From NCBI GenBank assembly GCA_016219965.1, contig JACRJM010000015.1, positions 1-64,000 on the forward strand: a DNA stretch of 64,000 nucleotides. The letters are read 5' to 3'. A program made the position numbers and the translations under genes. Source of the stretch: Candidatus Schekmanbacteria bacterium (lineage in GTDB: Bacteria; Schekmanbacteria; GWA2-38-11; J061). The notes beneath the pieces are model-generated. The model ran no database searches. It saw only the letters and a list, made by a program, of their open reading frames with translations, and had not been told where the DNA came from. Positions 52,180 to 62,158 of this stretch are shown here, in pieces; position 1 is the stretch's first letter, and each line of letters starts with the position of its first letter.

Positions 52180-53874
52180 ATGTATCGATTAAAAAAAATT
52201 AGAGAAATAATGAGTAACAGAAAAAAAGAAATTATTCTTCTTTGTTTGATAATGGTTGTTGGATTTATTTTAAGGGTATGGAATATCTATCATAATTTGC
52301 CTTTTCTTCCAGATCCAGATGAACAGATGAATGTAAACAGAGCAGTTGCTTTTGGTAGTGGTGATTTAAATCCTCATAATTTTAAACATCCAGCAACCCA
52401 TCAATATATTCTCTTTATACTCTTTGGGATATATTATTGCATTTCTTATGCAGTTGGAGCTATTTCATCAGTACATGACTTTGAATTAGAGTTTATTTCA
52501 GATCCAACAAATTTTTATTTAATTGCAAGACTTTTTATTGTTTTATTAGGAACTACAACTCTTTTTTTGATTTATGTTATAGGGAAGGAAAACTATGGAA
52601 GTTCAACTGGTTTAATATCATCAATTCTTCTATCAGTTTCTGTTGCGCATGCAACATATTTCATTCCCAAAGGAGAAATTCCAACTACTTTTTTTATATG
52701 TTTTTCATTTATATATATATTAAGAGTTTGCAAAGAAGGAAAAATAGAAAACTATATTAAAGCCGGCATGTTATCCGGATTAGCTCTAGGTACAAAATAT
52801 TATAGTGGTTTGTTAATAATTCCATTAATTGCAAGTCATTATTTTTATGTCTCTAATACTAAATCTCGCATTTTAGATAAAAAAATATTCATAAGCACGT
52901 CTGTTATGGGTTTAACTTTCGTTATAACTAATCCATACGTTATTATAGATTATCATACATTTTACGAACATTTTATTTATCAGCTTAAATGGCCATCAAT
53001 ATATAGTGATACTCTTATTGGTTTTGGTGCTGGCCATATATTTTATTTAAAAAATATATTTTCTTTTAGCTTAGGTTTGATATTAGGAATTATTTGCTTT
53101 ATAGGAGTTATATTTGCTTCTTATATACATTCCAAGACTGATATTATTATTTTGTTATTTATAATACCATTTTATTTTTTGTTGGGATTAACAAATTTAC
53201 CATATTATAGATATTTAATTCCTATCATTCCTCTTGTTGTTTTGTTGGGTGCAAGGACTGTAAATGTGTGTTTTCAGTCTTATCTGCAGGGTTTAAATTA
53301 CAATATTAAATGTATTTGTGTTGTTGCAGTTTTAATCATTTCACCTTCATATAACTTGATAGAGTACAAAATTAAAACGAGCAAAAAAGATGTTAGAATT
53401 GCTGCAAAGGAGTGGATTGAAACAAATATCCCTGAAAATTCGAGAATATTGCTTTCAGGAAATAATGTTTCTATGACTAAGGCTGCACCTTTAGAAGATA
53501 GTCTAAACAGTTTAGAAGAAAAGAAAATAGAAAACAGAAATAGCGGAATTTGGGGAATAAGCCTGAAAGGGTTGGAAAAATATTATAAACTTAAAATTGA
53601 GGCTAATAAATTGGGCTTAATTAAAAGTAAAAAGTATTATTTAACTTCTACTAAAAGTGGATTTAATGTTGAACCTATTGAGTACTATAAATTAAAAAAA
53701 TATGATTATTTTGTATTGTCTGATGAAATAGAAGTCCCTTCATGGAGTCTGAAAAAAAAGAAAATGTATCCGAACGTAGTTAGCTTTTATAATTCACTTA
53801 CATCAACATCTGTTTTACTGAAAGCTTTTGAGGACCAGGGAAGAATTATAAAAATATATAAGTTAAAACAATAA
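52180..53874 (+). CDS. GT39-like integral membrane glycosyltransferase
   Basis: 564 aa, about 11 helices. The first loop has LPFLPDPDEQMNVNRAVAFG, whose Asp-Glu pair is the GT-C catalytic position, followed by FKHPATHQYILF. The last 150 residues are soluble and contain AAKEWIETNIPENSRILLSG, common to the family. Probably adds a sugar from a polyprenyl-phosphate donor to the EPS or a lipid. It is tightly packed between the flippase and a GT4. Confidence 0.75.
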   Translation: MYRLKKIREIMSNRKKEIILLCLIMVVGFILRVWNIYHNLPFLPDPDEQMNVNRAVAFGSGDLNPHNFKHPATHQYILFILFGIYYCISYAVGAISSVHDFELEFISDPTNFYLIARLFIVLLGTTTLFLIYVIGKENYGSSTGLISSILLSVSVAHATYFIPKGEIPTTFFICFSFIYILRVCKEGKIENYIKAGMLSGLALGTKYYSGLLIIPLIASHYFYVSNTKSRILDKKIFISTSVMGLTFVITNPYVIIDYHTFYEHFIYQLKWPSIYSDTLIGFGAGHIFYLKNIFSFSLGLILGIICFIGVIFASYIHSKTDIIILLFIIPFYFLLGLTNLPYYRYLIPIIPLVVLLGARTVNVCFQSYLQGLNYNIKCICVVAVLIISPSYNLIEYKIKTSKKDVRIAAKEWIETNIPENSRILLSGNNVSMTKAAPLEDSLNSLEEKKIENRNSGIWGISLKGLEKYYKLKIEANKLGLIKSKKYYLTSTKSGFNVEPIEYYKLKKYDYFVLSDEIEVPSWSLKKKKMYPNVVSFYNSLTSTSVLLKAFEDQGRIIKIYKLKQ

Positions 53875-53882
53875 CAGGCTAT

Positions 53883-55211
53883 ATGAAAAAAATATTGATG
53901 ATAACGTTCTATTTTCCGCCAGCTAGTACAGCTGCAATTTTTAGGATACTTAGGTTTACAAAATATTTACCTGCTCTCGGTTTTGAGCCTGACATACTAA
54001 CAGTAAAAAAGAAATATTATGATAAAAAAATAAGTTTTGATTATACAATTAAAGTTCCAAATAATATAAATGTTTATCGCAGCAATATGATAGGGTGGAT
54101 AATCAATTGTTTTAGAATAAAGAGTTGCAAAAATAAAATATCTGATCAACAAACTATTAAATCTAAAAATAAAAAGAAAAACTCATTTAAAACCTTTCAA
54201 CAATTAGTTAAAGCAATATTCTTTCTTCCTGATAGCCAAGTTTGGTGGGTTCCAATAGCAATATTAAAAGCTTTACGTATAAATTGTAAAAAAAAATATG
54301 ATGTTATCTATACTACTGGTGCTCCATTTTCAACTCACTTAATAGGTATGTGTTTAAAAGGAATACTAAAAAAACCATGGATAGCAGATTTTAGAGATCC
54401 ATGGGTTAGCAACCCAATAATAAAATGGAAGTTTAAAAGTATTAAAAATATAATTAAAAAAATGGAACAAAAGGTTTTGGAGAATGCAGATGCAATAGTA
54501 ACAACAACCGAAGCTCTAGTAGATGATTTTAAGAAAAGATACCCAGATATTTCACCTGAAAAATATCATGTTATAACGAACGGATATGATTCTGAAGATT
54601 TTAAAAACATAGATATTGTAAATTATGAGAAATTTACAATAGTTTATACAGGTGTCCTTTATAGTTTTCATTCACTAACTCCTTTTTTAATAGCCCTAAA
54701 TAAGCTTTTTGAACTGAGAAAAGAAATAAGAAATCATATTCAGGTAGTGATAATAGGACCTTTTAATTCTGAACATGTTAATGAAGTGGGGAAAAATAAT
54801 TTAAATGATGTGGTGTTTTTGAAGGGTCTAATGCCTCATAATGAAACAATTAAGTACATCATAGCTGCGCATCTTCTTCTTGTCACTCTTACAACTGATG
54901 AAGATAAATCTTTATTTATTCCAGGTAAAATATTTGAATACTTAGGGTCTGGAAGACCTATTTTATCTATATCACCGGAAGGAGAATTAGCTGATATAGT
55001 TAGACGTAATTCCGCAGGAATAGTAATTGCACCAAAAAATATTAGAGGTATCTCTGAAGCCATTTCACTTTTTTATGATGAATATTTAATAGGCAACTAT
55101 AAGGGTCGCGATAAAGGGTCTATAGAGATTTATGATGCGAAAAACCTTACTAATATGTTATCAAAAGTTATAAATGATATTATTCAAAAAAAGGATGAAA
55201 TCAGAGTTTGA
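53883..55211 (+). CDS. Glycosyltransferase family 4-like (GT-B)
   Basis: 442 aa. MKKILMITFYFPPASTAAIFRILRF opens the GT4 N-domain in the style of EPS glycosyltransferases; IADFRDPW and NADAIVTTTEALV follow. The C-domain shows FTIVYTGVLYSFHSLTPFL and FIPGKIFEYLGSGRPIL with the donor-contacting Glu. Probably cytoplasmic, adding a sugar to the lipid-linked repeat. Its stop overlaps the next start (TTGA). Confidence 0.8.
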   Translation: MKKILMITFYFPPASTAAIFRILRFTKYLPALGFEPDILTVKKKYYDKKISFDYTIKVPNNINVYRSNMIGWIINCFRIKSCKNKISDQQTIKSKNKKKNSFKTFQQLVKAIFFLPDSQVWWVPIAILKALRINCKKKYDVIYTTGAPFSTHLIGMCLKGILKKPWIADFRDPWVSNPIIKWKFKSIKNIIKKMEQKVLENADAIVTTTEALVDDFKKRYPDISPEKYHVITNGYDSEDFKNIDIVNYEKFTIVYTGVLYSFHSLTPFLIALNKLFELRKEIRNHIQVVIIGPFNSEHVNEVGKNNLNDVVFLKGLMPHNETIKYIIAAHLLLVTLTTDEDKSLFIPGKIFEYLGSGRPILSISPEGELADIVRRNSAGIVIAPKNIRGISEAISLFYDEYLIGNYKGRDKGSIEIYDAKNLTNMLSKVINDIIQKKDEIRV

Positions 55212-56443
55212 ATAGTCAATTTATGTTTCTTGTCTTATTCCTTGTTTTTATATTCTTTGACCCCCAAAATATTTTTACTTTCTTAAAGCCGCTAAGACTT
55301 GCATTTTTCTCTGGCTTATTTGTTTTTTTAAGCTCTGCTACTGCAATTATTAAAAACTTTTTTAAAACCTCGCAAAGTTGTCTGTTTGTAATGTTTTATC
55401 TATTGGCATTATTCTCGGCTTTTAATTCCATTGAGTGGGATATGAGCAAGGGGATTATATTTTTTCTATTAAAATGTATTTTACTCTACTTCGCAATTAT
55501 TTCTATAGTAAATTCCTCGGATTTGCTTAAAAAATTTATTTGGATTCTTATTGTATTTATTTCGTTAAATATTATTTTAACTATGTTATTTGCGAAGTTA
55601 GGCATTCATGGCTCCCGCGGTGAAGGTTGGAGGCTGAGATCTTTTTTTGCTGGTGAAGGCGATAGTTCAAATGGTTTTGCAATGATGATGCTCTCCTTTG
55701 TCCCTTTTCAATTTTATTCTCTAAACAGACAACAATCAAATGCAAAGAACTTTTTTTTAATTGTTGCCATCTTTGCAACAATGTTAGGGATACTTAGAAC
55801 AAGGTCCCGTATGGGGTTTGTAGGTCTTGCTCTAATAATTATAATGATCTTATGGGATAAGAAAAAACAAACAAAAATTGTATTTTGTGTACTTGCAGCA
55901 ATTCTTATTGCAATACCATTTACGCATAAAAGAACGTGGGAAAGGTTTGACACAATATCTTCACAGGTTGAATCAACAGAAGACAAGGCTCTTGGTGGAC
56001 GGATGATTCACTGGAAGGCTGCATTCCAGATTATAGAAGAATATCCATTTTTTGGTACAGGAATTAATACTTTTTTAAAGGCACAAGAGGATGTTTTTAT
56101 GTATGATAGTGATGCAGACACACAGCATGTTGCTCACAATGCTTACCTTCAAGTATGGTCGGAGATGGGAATATTTGCTGTAGGTAGTTTTGCGTTGTTA
56201 ATTTTGCTTTCAATAAAAGATTCCTGGTTGATTGAAAGAAAACTAAAAGACTATCCGCAATATTATTCAATCCATATTATTGCAAAATCCGTTCGAATGG
56301 GATTAATAGCCTTTCTGCTTTGTTTGATTATGCTGTCAGAACAATATAGCAGAATTTTATATTTGCTAATTGCCATAGCTGTGTCAGTTAAGAATGTCTA
56401 TCAATCTGAAATAGCATCAAATATAGTTAAGAAGGAAAGCTAA
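55208..56443 (+). CDS. O-antigen ligase/polymerase-like membrane protein
   Basis: 411 aa, about 11 helices with the large periplasmic loop of the Wzy_C family: RSRMGFVGLALI near residue 198, FFGTGINTFLKAQED and the key His in HVAHNAYLQVWSEMG. Such proteins polymerise or ligate undecaprenyl-linked glycan. As the only such gene in the locus it is the likely EPS polymerase. TTG start overlapping the GT4 stop; an ATG five codons later is an alternative. Confidence 0.8.
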   Translation: MNSQFMFLVLFLVFIFFDPQNIFTFLKPLRLAFFSGLFVFLSSATAIIKNFFKTSQSCLFVMFYLLALFSAFNSIEWDMSKGIIFFLLKCILLYFAIISIVNSSDLLKKFIWILIVFISLNIILTMLFAKLGIHGSRGEGWRLRSFFAGEGDSSNGFAMMMLSFVPFQFYSLNRQQSNAKNFFLIVAIFATMLGILRTRSRMGFVGLALIIIMILWDKKKQTKIVFCVLAAILIAIPFTHKRTWERFDTISSQVESTEDKALGGRMIHWKAAFQIIEEYPFFGTGINTFLKAQEDVFMYDSDADTQHVAHNAYLQVWSEMGIFAVGSFALLILLSIKDSWLIERKLKDYPQYYSIHIIAKSVRMGLIAFLLCLIMLSEQYSRILYLLIAIAVSVKNVYQSEIASNIVKKES

Positions 56444-56455
56444 AACAATAAATTG

Positions 56456-57646
56456 ATGCGACTATTTCTAAAAATTTTTTTGCAATTATTCTTTGCTGCG
56501 ATTATTTTGTGTGAAACTGTTATTGGTAATGATAAGTGGAATGATTCATCGAACTCTAAAATGGCGTCTACACCTAAGTTTTTTGCAGTAGCTCTCGGTA
56601 AAGTAGATAATAAGAAACTATGCAATTCGGCGAATCTTTGTGATTTGATGATCTTGTCACCAACTTCATATCCTAAAATTCCATCTATATTAGAAGAAAT
56701 AAACAAAAAAATTATCATTTTAGGATACTGCGAAACAATGAGCAGTGATGCAGGCAATGAAGAGTTTATGGAACTGAATAAACATGAAGATTGGTTTCTA
56801 CATGATGGAAATGGGAGAAGAATAAATGTCTATGTCAATAAAACGAATAAAAGATTTGGAATGGATAAGACAAAAGAAGGCTATCAGGAATGGTTAGCGA
56901 ATAAGTGTAAAAAAATAATTGTAGCTGGATATGATGGTATTTTTCTCGATAATATTGGGGTTGTCTTTGGTTATAAAAATCCATTCAAATATTCTGGATT
57001 TCCAGTGGGGATTGATAATTCTAATTGGCAAAAGGGATCTATAAAATTGTTAGAAAAAGTGAAAGCAGCAGTTGGTAAAAAAAGTATTGTGGTTTTTAAC
57101 CAAATATCAGGAGATGATAATAGTAAATTGTTTGGTTTAATAAAAAATAATAATGGTATGGATGCTATGACAGCGAGTATAAGTTTCGTTGATGCTTGTG
57201 ATGGTGCGATGAAAGAAAATTTTTTTGATAACGGCAAGCAAATTAACGAAGAAGCTCCAAAATTTCTTGATCTTCTGAGAATACTGAATAAAAAAAATAA
57301 ATATACGTTGTGTCTCAGCAGAGGTAACTCTGCAAGAGACGCAAAAACTCTCTATTGCCTCTATTTGTTGGCTTTGGATGGAGAGAATTCTTTTTTTTCT
57401 TATCAAATTGATTATAAAACGATTACGTGGTTTGATTTTTATGAAAAAGATTTAGGGGAGCCCTTAAATGAATATTCTAATTATAATGGGATAGGAATGA
57501 GAGAATATAAAAATGGGTTAGTTGTGGTTAATTTTAACAATATGGTAAAGCTGGTAAATTTACCGGGTGAATTTAGTAATGATAAAGGTCAGAAAATAAA
57601 AAGACTTACTCTTAATGGTAAAACAGGTGAATTGCTATTTAAGTAA
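56456..57646 (+). CDS. Secreted putative glycoside hydrolase (GHL15-like)
   Basis: 396 aa. A signal peptide (residues 1-20, LFLKIFLQLFFAAIILCE) is followed by a TIM-barrel-like domain with EDWFLHDGNGRRINVYVNK and VAGYDGIFLDNIGVV (a likely catalytic Asp pair), features of hypothetical glycosyl hydrolase family 15. EPS loci often include a hydrolase that trims polymer or clears the periplasm. The ATG at 56456 is preferred over a TTG one codon earlier. A 221-bp AT-rich gap without visible features follows. Confidence 0.65.
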   Translation: MRLFLKIFLQLFFAAIILCETVIGNDKWNDSSNSKMASTPKFFAVALGKVDNKKLCNSANLCDLMILSPTSYPKIPSILEEINKKIIILGYCETMSSDAGNEEFMELNKHEDWFLHDGNGRRINVYVNKTNKRFGMDKTKEGYQEWLANKCKKIIVAGYDGIFLDNIGVVFGYKNPFKYSGFPVGIDNSNWQKGSIKLLEKVKAAVGKKSIVVFNQISGDDNSKLFGLIKNNNGMDAMTASISFVDACDGAMKENFFDNGKQINEEAPKFLDLLRILNKKNKYTLCLSRGNSARDAKTLYCLYLLALDGENSFFSYQIDYKTITWFDFYEKDLGEPLNEYSNYNGIGMREYKNGLVVVNFNNMVKLVNLPGEFSNDKGQKIKRLTLNGKTGELLFK

Positions 57647-57867
57647 AAATATTTGTAATAATATCAAGTATATAAGCTTTTTAAATTCCCATAAAAAGAT
57701 ACATTATTTATATATGCAAAATATTGCAAATTAAAAAACAAATTATGGATGTACCTTCCTTATATTATAGGCGAATGAAAGTTGCTTATAGCAATAAAAT
57801 AGAAATTATTCATTACTTAGCTCTTATTGTACGACTAATTGCAGATAATTAAATCAATCAATTTGTT

Positions 57868-58995
57868 ATGAAGAATAAAAAAAAAATATCAGTCATGAAT
57901 ATAATATCTTCACTTAGCGTAGGAGGAAGAGAAAAGGTTGTAATTGATATGCTTAATGGTCTTAATGACGATATATTTACATTATCACTATGTTGTCTTA
58001 AGAAAGCAGGACCTATCTTAGATTATCTGAAAAATTCAAACATGGAATTATTTTTTTTAAATAAAAAAGATGGAATAGATTTTGGTATAATCTTTAAGTT
58101 AACTAAAATTTTGATGATGCAAAAGCCAGATATTGTTCATACACACAATCCAGGTGCTTTTATTTACGGGAGTATTGCTGCAAAGCTTGCAAATATACCC
58201 GTGATTGTTAACACAGAACATGGATATGGGAATGTTATTTCTTTAAAGAAAAAGATGGTCGAGTATTATTTAATTAAACATACTTCAAAGACTATAGCTG
58301 TATCTGATGATTTGAAAAAAAAAATATCTGATGGTTCAGAATGGTGTCAAGACAAAATAATAACTATCCATAATGGCATTGATTGCGAAAAATTCAAATC
58401 ATATAAAGAAATAAGAAAAATACGAGAGTCTTTTAATTTTAAAGAGAATGATATAATTGTTGGAAATGTGGCAAGGCTCTCGGAAGTTAAAGATCATAGG
58501 ACTCTTATTGATGCCTTTTCAATTGTTTGCAGTAAATTTAACAATTCTAAACTTGTAATAGTTGGCGATGGTGAATTAAAGAAAGAGCTTGAGAATAAAG
58601 CTTCATGCAATGAACTTAAGGGAAGAGTCTATTTTCTCGGTGAAAGAAAAGATATAAATGACATTTTATCTATGCTCGATATATTTGTGCTTTCTTCTAT
58701 AAGTGAAGGAATATCGATTTCTCTATTAGAAGCTATGGCATCAGGAAAGGCTATTATAGCAACAAATGTTGGAGGTAATCCTGAAGTTGTAATTGATGGA
58801 AAGACGGGAATATTAGTGCCATCATCAAACCCAATTTTAATGGCAAATGCCATAGAAAGGCTAATAAGCGATAGAAATTTTAGTTTACAAATTTGTGAAG
58901 CAGCTAAAAAACATGTTAATGAAAAATTTAGCATAAAAGTAATGGTTAAACATATTGAAAATCTTTATGAAAATTTATTATTAAAAAATAATTAA
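57868..58995 (+). CDS. Glycosyltransferase family 4
   Basis: 375 aa GT-B enzyme. N-domain SLSVGGREKVVIDMLNGL, VHTHNPGAFIYG and EHGYG; C-domain NVARLSEVKDHRTLIDAF, VIVGDGELKKEL and the retaining GT4 motif EGISISLLEAMASGKAIIATNVGG with the Glu pair. A cytoplasmic sugar transferase for the EPS repeat. It is similar in layout to the protein at 61036, from which it is separated by the sulfatase-fold gene. Confidence 0.88.
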   Translation: MKNKKKISVMNIISSLSVGGREKVVIDMLNGLNDDIFTLSLCCLKKAGPILDYLKNSNMELFFLNKKDGIDFGIIFKLTKILMMQKPDIVHTHNPGAFIYGSIAAKLANIPVIVNTEHGYGNVISLKKKMVEYYLIKHTSKTIAVSDDLKKKISDGSEWCQDKIITIHNGIDCEKFKSYKEIRKIRESFNFKENDIIVGNVARLSEVKDHRTLIDAFSIVCSKFNNSKLVIVGDGELKKELENKASCNELKGRVYFLGERKDINDILSMLDIFVLSSISEGISISLLEAMASGKAIIATNVGGNPEVVIDGKTGILVPSSNPILMANAIERLISDRNFSLQICEAAKKHVNEKFSIKVMVKHIENLYENLLLKNN

Positions 58996-59006
58996 TTATT
59001 CGCTAT

Positions 59007-60911
59007 ATGAAAATTATATTAAAAAATCATTATGTTATTGCTGTCAAAATTTTTTTTTATATTTCGATTTGTTTGAGTTTTATATTGGGGATTATTAGAT
59101 CATTACTAATTATAGCATCAAATAATTATATTAATTTAAAATTTTATAAAAACATTTTATTTTCTTTTTTAAATGAAATAAACACATCCATTATTTATAT
59201 ATTTAAATTAACATCAATAGTAATAGTATTTTATTTGATTATTTATTATATCTTCAAAGATTTTAAAAAAACTATAAGTTTATTAATTGGAATCTTTATA
59301 AGTTTATATATTAATTTAACATTAATATATAACTTAAATAGATATACTTTTAAGGATTATTGGAAAAGTGAGAAGAACTTTTTTGGATACAGCATACCAA
59401 ATGCGATTTTCAGTCTAAAGATAATTTCTATCAATTTATTTTTTATTGTATCTATTATAATAACTGCTTTTATTTTATTTAAACTACTATTGACTTTATT
59501 TAGTTCAAGCAAGTTATCAAATATAAAATCAATAAAATTAAGTAAAAAATATTTTGTAATATATTTTATTCTATTAATTCTAATATTTATAAATTTAGCG
59601 GGTTTTATAATTTGGAGAAACTCAACTAGTGGGATGAATATAGTTTTAATAACAGTAGATAGTCTTCGCGCGGATCATTTAGGTTGTTATGGTTATAATA
59701 AAAATACAAGTCCAAATATTGACAGATTGGCGGATAGCGGTGTTTTATTTTCAAGATCAATATCACAAGCACCATGGACATTACCATCATACATGTCTAT
59801 GTTAACATCAAAATATGTTTATGAACATGGTGTTGATGTAGCAAATAAGATCTTGAATCCCCGTGTAATAACATTGGCAGAAATTTTAAGAGAAAACGGT
59901 TATTACACAGCAGGGTTTGTCAGTGCACCATTTCTGAAAAGGAGTTATGGTCTTGACCAAGGATTTGATGTATACAACGAAGATGCAGCTGCATCCGTGA
60001 GTTCATGGTCACACAATGATATTACATCTCCAACTCTTACCAAACTTATTATTAGTTTTTTCAGACAAAACTCTTCTAAGAAATTTTTTCTATTTCTTCA
60101 TTATTGGGATCCTCATTATGATTATATTCCTCCAAGTCCTTATGATAAATTGTTTGATCCAGGGTATCAAGGTAATATGGATGGTCGTAAATTTAAGTTT
60201 AATAACAATTTCAAGGTTGGAATGGATGAAAGAGATTATAATCACATAGTTAGTCTTTATGATGGAGAAATCAGATGGACTGATATGCATATAGGCCTTT
60301 TATTAAAAGAGTTAAACAAATTAGGGTTAGAAAAGAAAACAATTATAATATTTACTTCAGATCATGGGGACGAGTTTTTAGAACATGGGTATAAAGGGCA
60401 TGAACATAGTTTGTATGACGAATTAATACATGTACCATTAATCGTTAAATTGCCTGATGTTAAGTTTAAAGCTAAAAAAATTGATACGACGGTTGAAACA
60501 ATTGACATTAGTCCAACCATTCTAAATTTGGTTGGTATAGGTAGTTTAAATGATTTTAGGGGTGAATCGATATTACCTCTGATTTCAGGGGTTGGGGAAT
60601 ATACAAATTCTAAGGCAATTAGTGAAACATCTAAAGGTTTTTATGGTGAATATAAGTCTATAGAGATAGATAAGGTTAAATATATTGTTCGGTCAGATAA
60701 AAAAAATGAATTATACGATTTAAAAACTGACCCAACAGAGAAAAAAAACATCTATAAGGAACAATCAGAGTTAGGTAAACATTTCGAAAGTGAGATCTAT
60801 AAACATTTATATCATAGAAATTCTGCTGATGATTCTAAAAAAGCTTTGATAAATAATAAAATAAACAAGGAAACATCTGAGCAGTTAAAAACGCTTGGGT
60901 ATATAAATTAA
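59007..60911 (+). CDS. Membrane sulfatase/phosphotransferase-fold enzyme, intact active site
   Basis: 634 aa. Five N-terminal helices (about residues 10-203) precede the catalytic domain. Motifs: VLITVDSLRADHLGCYGY (Asp218), APWTLPSYMS with Thr258 at the nucleophile position, FLFLHYWDPHYDY (His365, His370) and FTSDHGDEFLEHG (Asp452-His453), then GHEHSLYDE. A Thr nucleophile is not converted to formylglycine, so this is more like LtaS/EptA-type phosphotransferases than a true sulfatase. It may add a phospho-substituent to the glycan. It is the active counterpart of the protein at 32128. Confidence 0.8.
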   Translation: MKIILKNHYVIAVKIFFYISICLSFILGIIRSLLIIASNNYINLKFYKNILFSFLNEINTSIIYIFKLTSIVIVFYLIIYYIFKDFKKTISLLIGIFISLYINLTLIYNLNRYTFKDYWKSEKNFFGYSIPNAIFSLKIISINLFFIVSIIITAFILFKLLLTLFSSSKLSNIKSIKLSKKYFVIYFILLILIFINLAGFIIWRNSTSGMNIVLITVDSLRADHLGCYGYNKNTSPNIDRLADSGVLFSRSISQAPWTLPSYMSMLTSKYVYEHGVDVANKILNPRVITLAEILRENGYYTAGFVSAPFLKRSYGLDQGFDVYNEDAAASVSSWSHNDITSPTLTKLIISFFRQNSSKKFFLFLHYWDPHYDYIPPSPYDKLFDPGYQGNMDGRKFKFNNNFKVGMDERDYNHIVSLYDGEIRWTDMHIGLLLKELNKLGLEKKTIIIFTSDHGDEFLEHGYKGHEHSLYDELIHVPLIVKLPDVKFKAKKIDTTVETIDISPTILNLVGIGSLNDFRGESILPLISGVGEYTNSKAISETSKGFYGEYKSIEIDKVKYIVRSDKKNELYDLKTDPTEKKNIYKEQSELGKHFESEIYKHLYHRNSADDSKKALINNKINKETSEQLKTLGYIN

Positions 60912-61035
60912 ATTTCAGGAGATAATTATTAAATATTTTATCAGGCTACTATCAGCATGATAGTAATCTAAAATCATACTAATGAAAAATGCAAAATATT
61001 TAGAAACCCCACATAAAAAAAGTAAATAGTATTCA

Positions 61036-62151
61036 ATGTCAAAAATGAATGTATTACATTTAATATATTCCCTACATACTGGTGGTGCAGAAAAAGTTAT
61101 TGAAAATTACTCAAAATTTCATGATAGGAATTTTTTCAAGCCAATAGTTTGTTCTATAACGGATGGGGGAATAATTGTAGATGAAATAAAAAAAACAGGA
61201 ACAGACGTTTTTTTGCTCAACAAAAAAGGGATGTTTGATGTAAGCGCAGTTTTGCGATTAGCAAGGATAATTAAATCACAAAATATTCATATCGTACATG
61301 TCCACAATTTCTCGGCAAATTTTTGGGGAACTATAACGGCGGTTTTATGTGGCGTACGTTTTATAGTAAGAACTGAGCACAGTATCATTAATAAACGCAA
61401 GAGTTTATTCAGGATCAAATATTTCATTAATTCATTATTAGATATTTTTCAAAAAAAAATAATTTGCGTATCTGAAGAAGTTAGATCAGTGCATGTTAAG
61501 AGAAATACCTTGTCTCCTAAAAAATATATTACCATTTATAATGGTGTTGATTCACGTATTTTTAATGATAGTTATGAAACTTCAAAATATTTTAAAGAAT
61601 TTAATATAGAAGCAGGTTGTAAAATAGTTGTTAAAATTGCGAGCTTAACTTCACATAAAGGTCATGAATATTTTTTGAGGGCTGCCAAGAAAGTGCTAGA
61701 TGAAGAGAAGAAAGTACTTTTTATTATTGTGGGAGATGGGCCAAGAAAAGATGAATTGACAAAACTTGCTAAAGAGCTTGGGATTAAAAATAGTGTTGTA
61801 TTTACTGGTGTTAGAAAAGATATTAATGGGATTTTAAAACTATCTGATATATTTGTACTTTCATCTCTTAGGGAAGGATTTCCTATAACTATTCTTGAAG
61901 CAATGGCTGCTTCAAAGCCTGTTATTGTTACTAACGTTGGTGGCACTCCAGAAGCTGTAATTGAAGGAGCAACCGGATTAATTGTTCAACCAAAGGATGA
62001 AATGGCTATGGCAAAGGCAATTCTTCTCTTGTTAAGAGATGAGAAACTAAGACAAATAATGGGAAAAAAGGGTAGGGAAAGGTTTGAGATAAATTTTAAA
62101 GCTGAATCTATGGTCCGGAAAACAGAAGATGTTTACAGAACATTTGTATAG
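61036..62151 (+). CDS. Glycosyltransferase family 4
   Basis: 371 aa GT-B enzyme. N-domain HLIYSLHTGGAEKVIENY, VHVHNFSANFWG and RTEHS; C-domain ASLTSHKGHEYFLRAAKKV, IIVGDGPRKDEL and SSLREGFPITILEAMAASKP with the GT4 Glu pair. Probably another sugar-adding step of the EPS repeat. The 124-bp gap before it has a short hairpin (60948-60964) without a T-run. Confidence 0.88.
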   Translation: MSKMNVLHLIYSLHTGGAEKVIENYSKFHDRNFFKPIVCSITDGGIIVDEIKKTGTDVFLLNKKGMFDVSAVLRLARIIKSQNIHIVHVHNFSANFWGTITAVLCGVRFIVRTEHSIINKRKSLFRIKYFINSLLDIFQKKIICVSEEVRSVHVKRNTLSPKKYITIYNGVDSRIFNDSYETSKYFKEFNIEAGCKIVVKIASLTSHKGHEYFLRAAKKVLDEEKKVLFIIVGDGPRKDELTKLAKELGIKNSVVFTGVRKDINGILKLSDIFVLSSLREGFPITILEAMAASKPVIVTNVGGTPEAVIEGATGLIVQPKDEMAMAKAILLLLRDEKLRQIMGKKGRERFEINFKAESMVRKTEDVYRTFV

Positions 62152-62158
62152 GAAATTT

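Noticed and set aside
55208-56443. Exosortase candidate
   Set aside because: The membrane protein has the O-antigen ligase His loop (HNAYLQVWSEMG) and lacks the Cys/Arg/His arrangement of exosortases.
57647-57867. Sigma-54-like TTGCTT near 57790
   Set aside because: The nearest upstream GG is 14 nt from the GC instead of 12, so the spacing does not fit.
60948-60964. Terminator hairpin before the GT4 gene
   Set aside because: The 7-bp stem ACTATCA/TGATAGT has no T-run after it and the stem is short.
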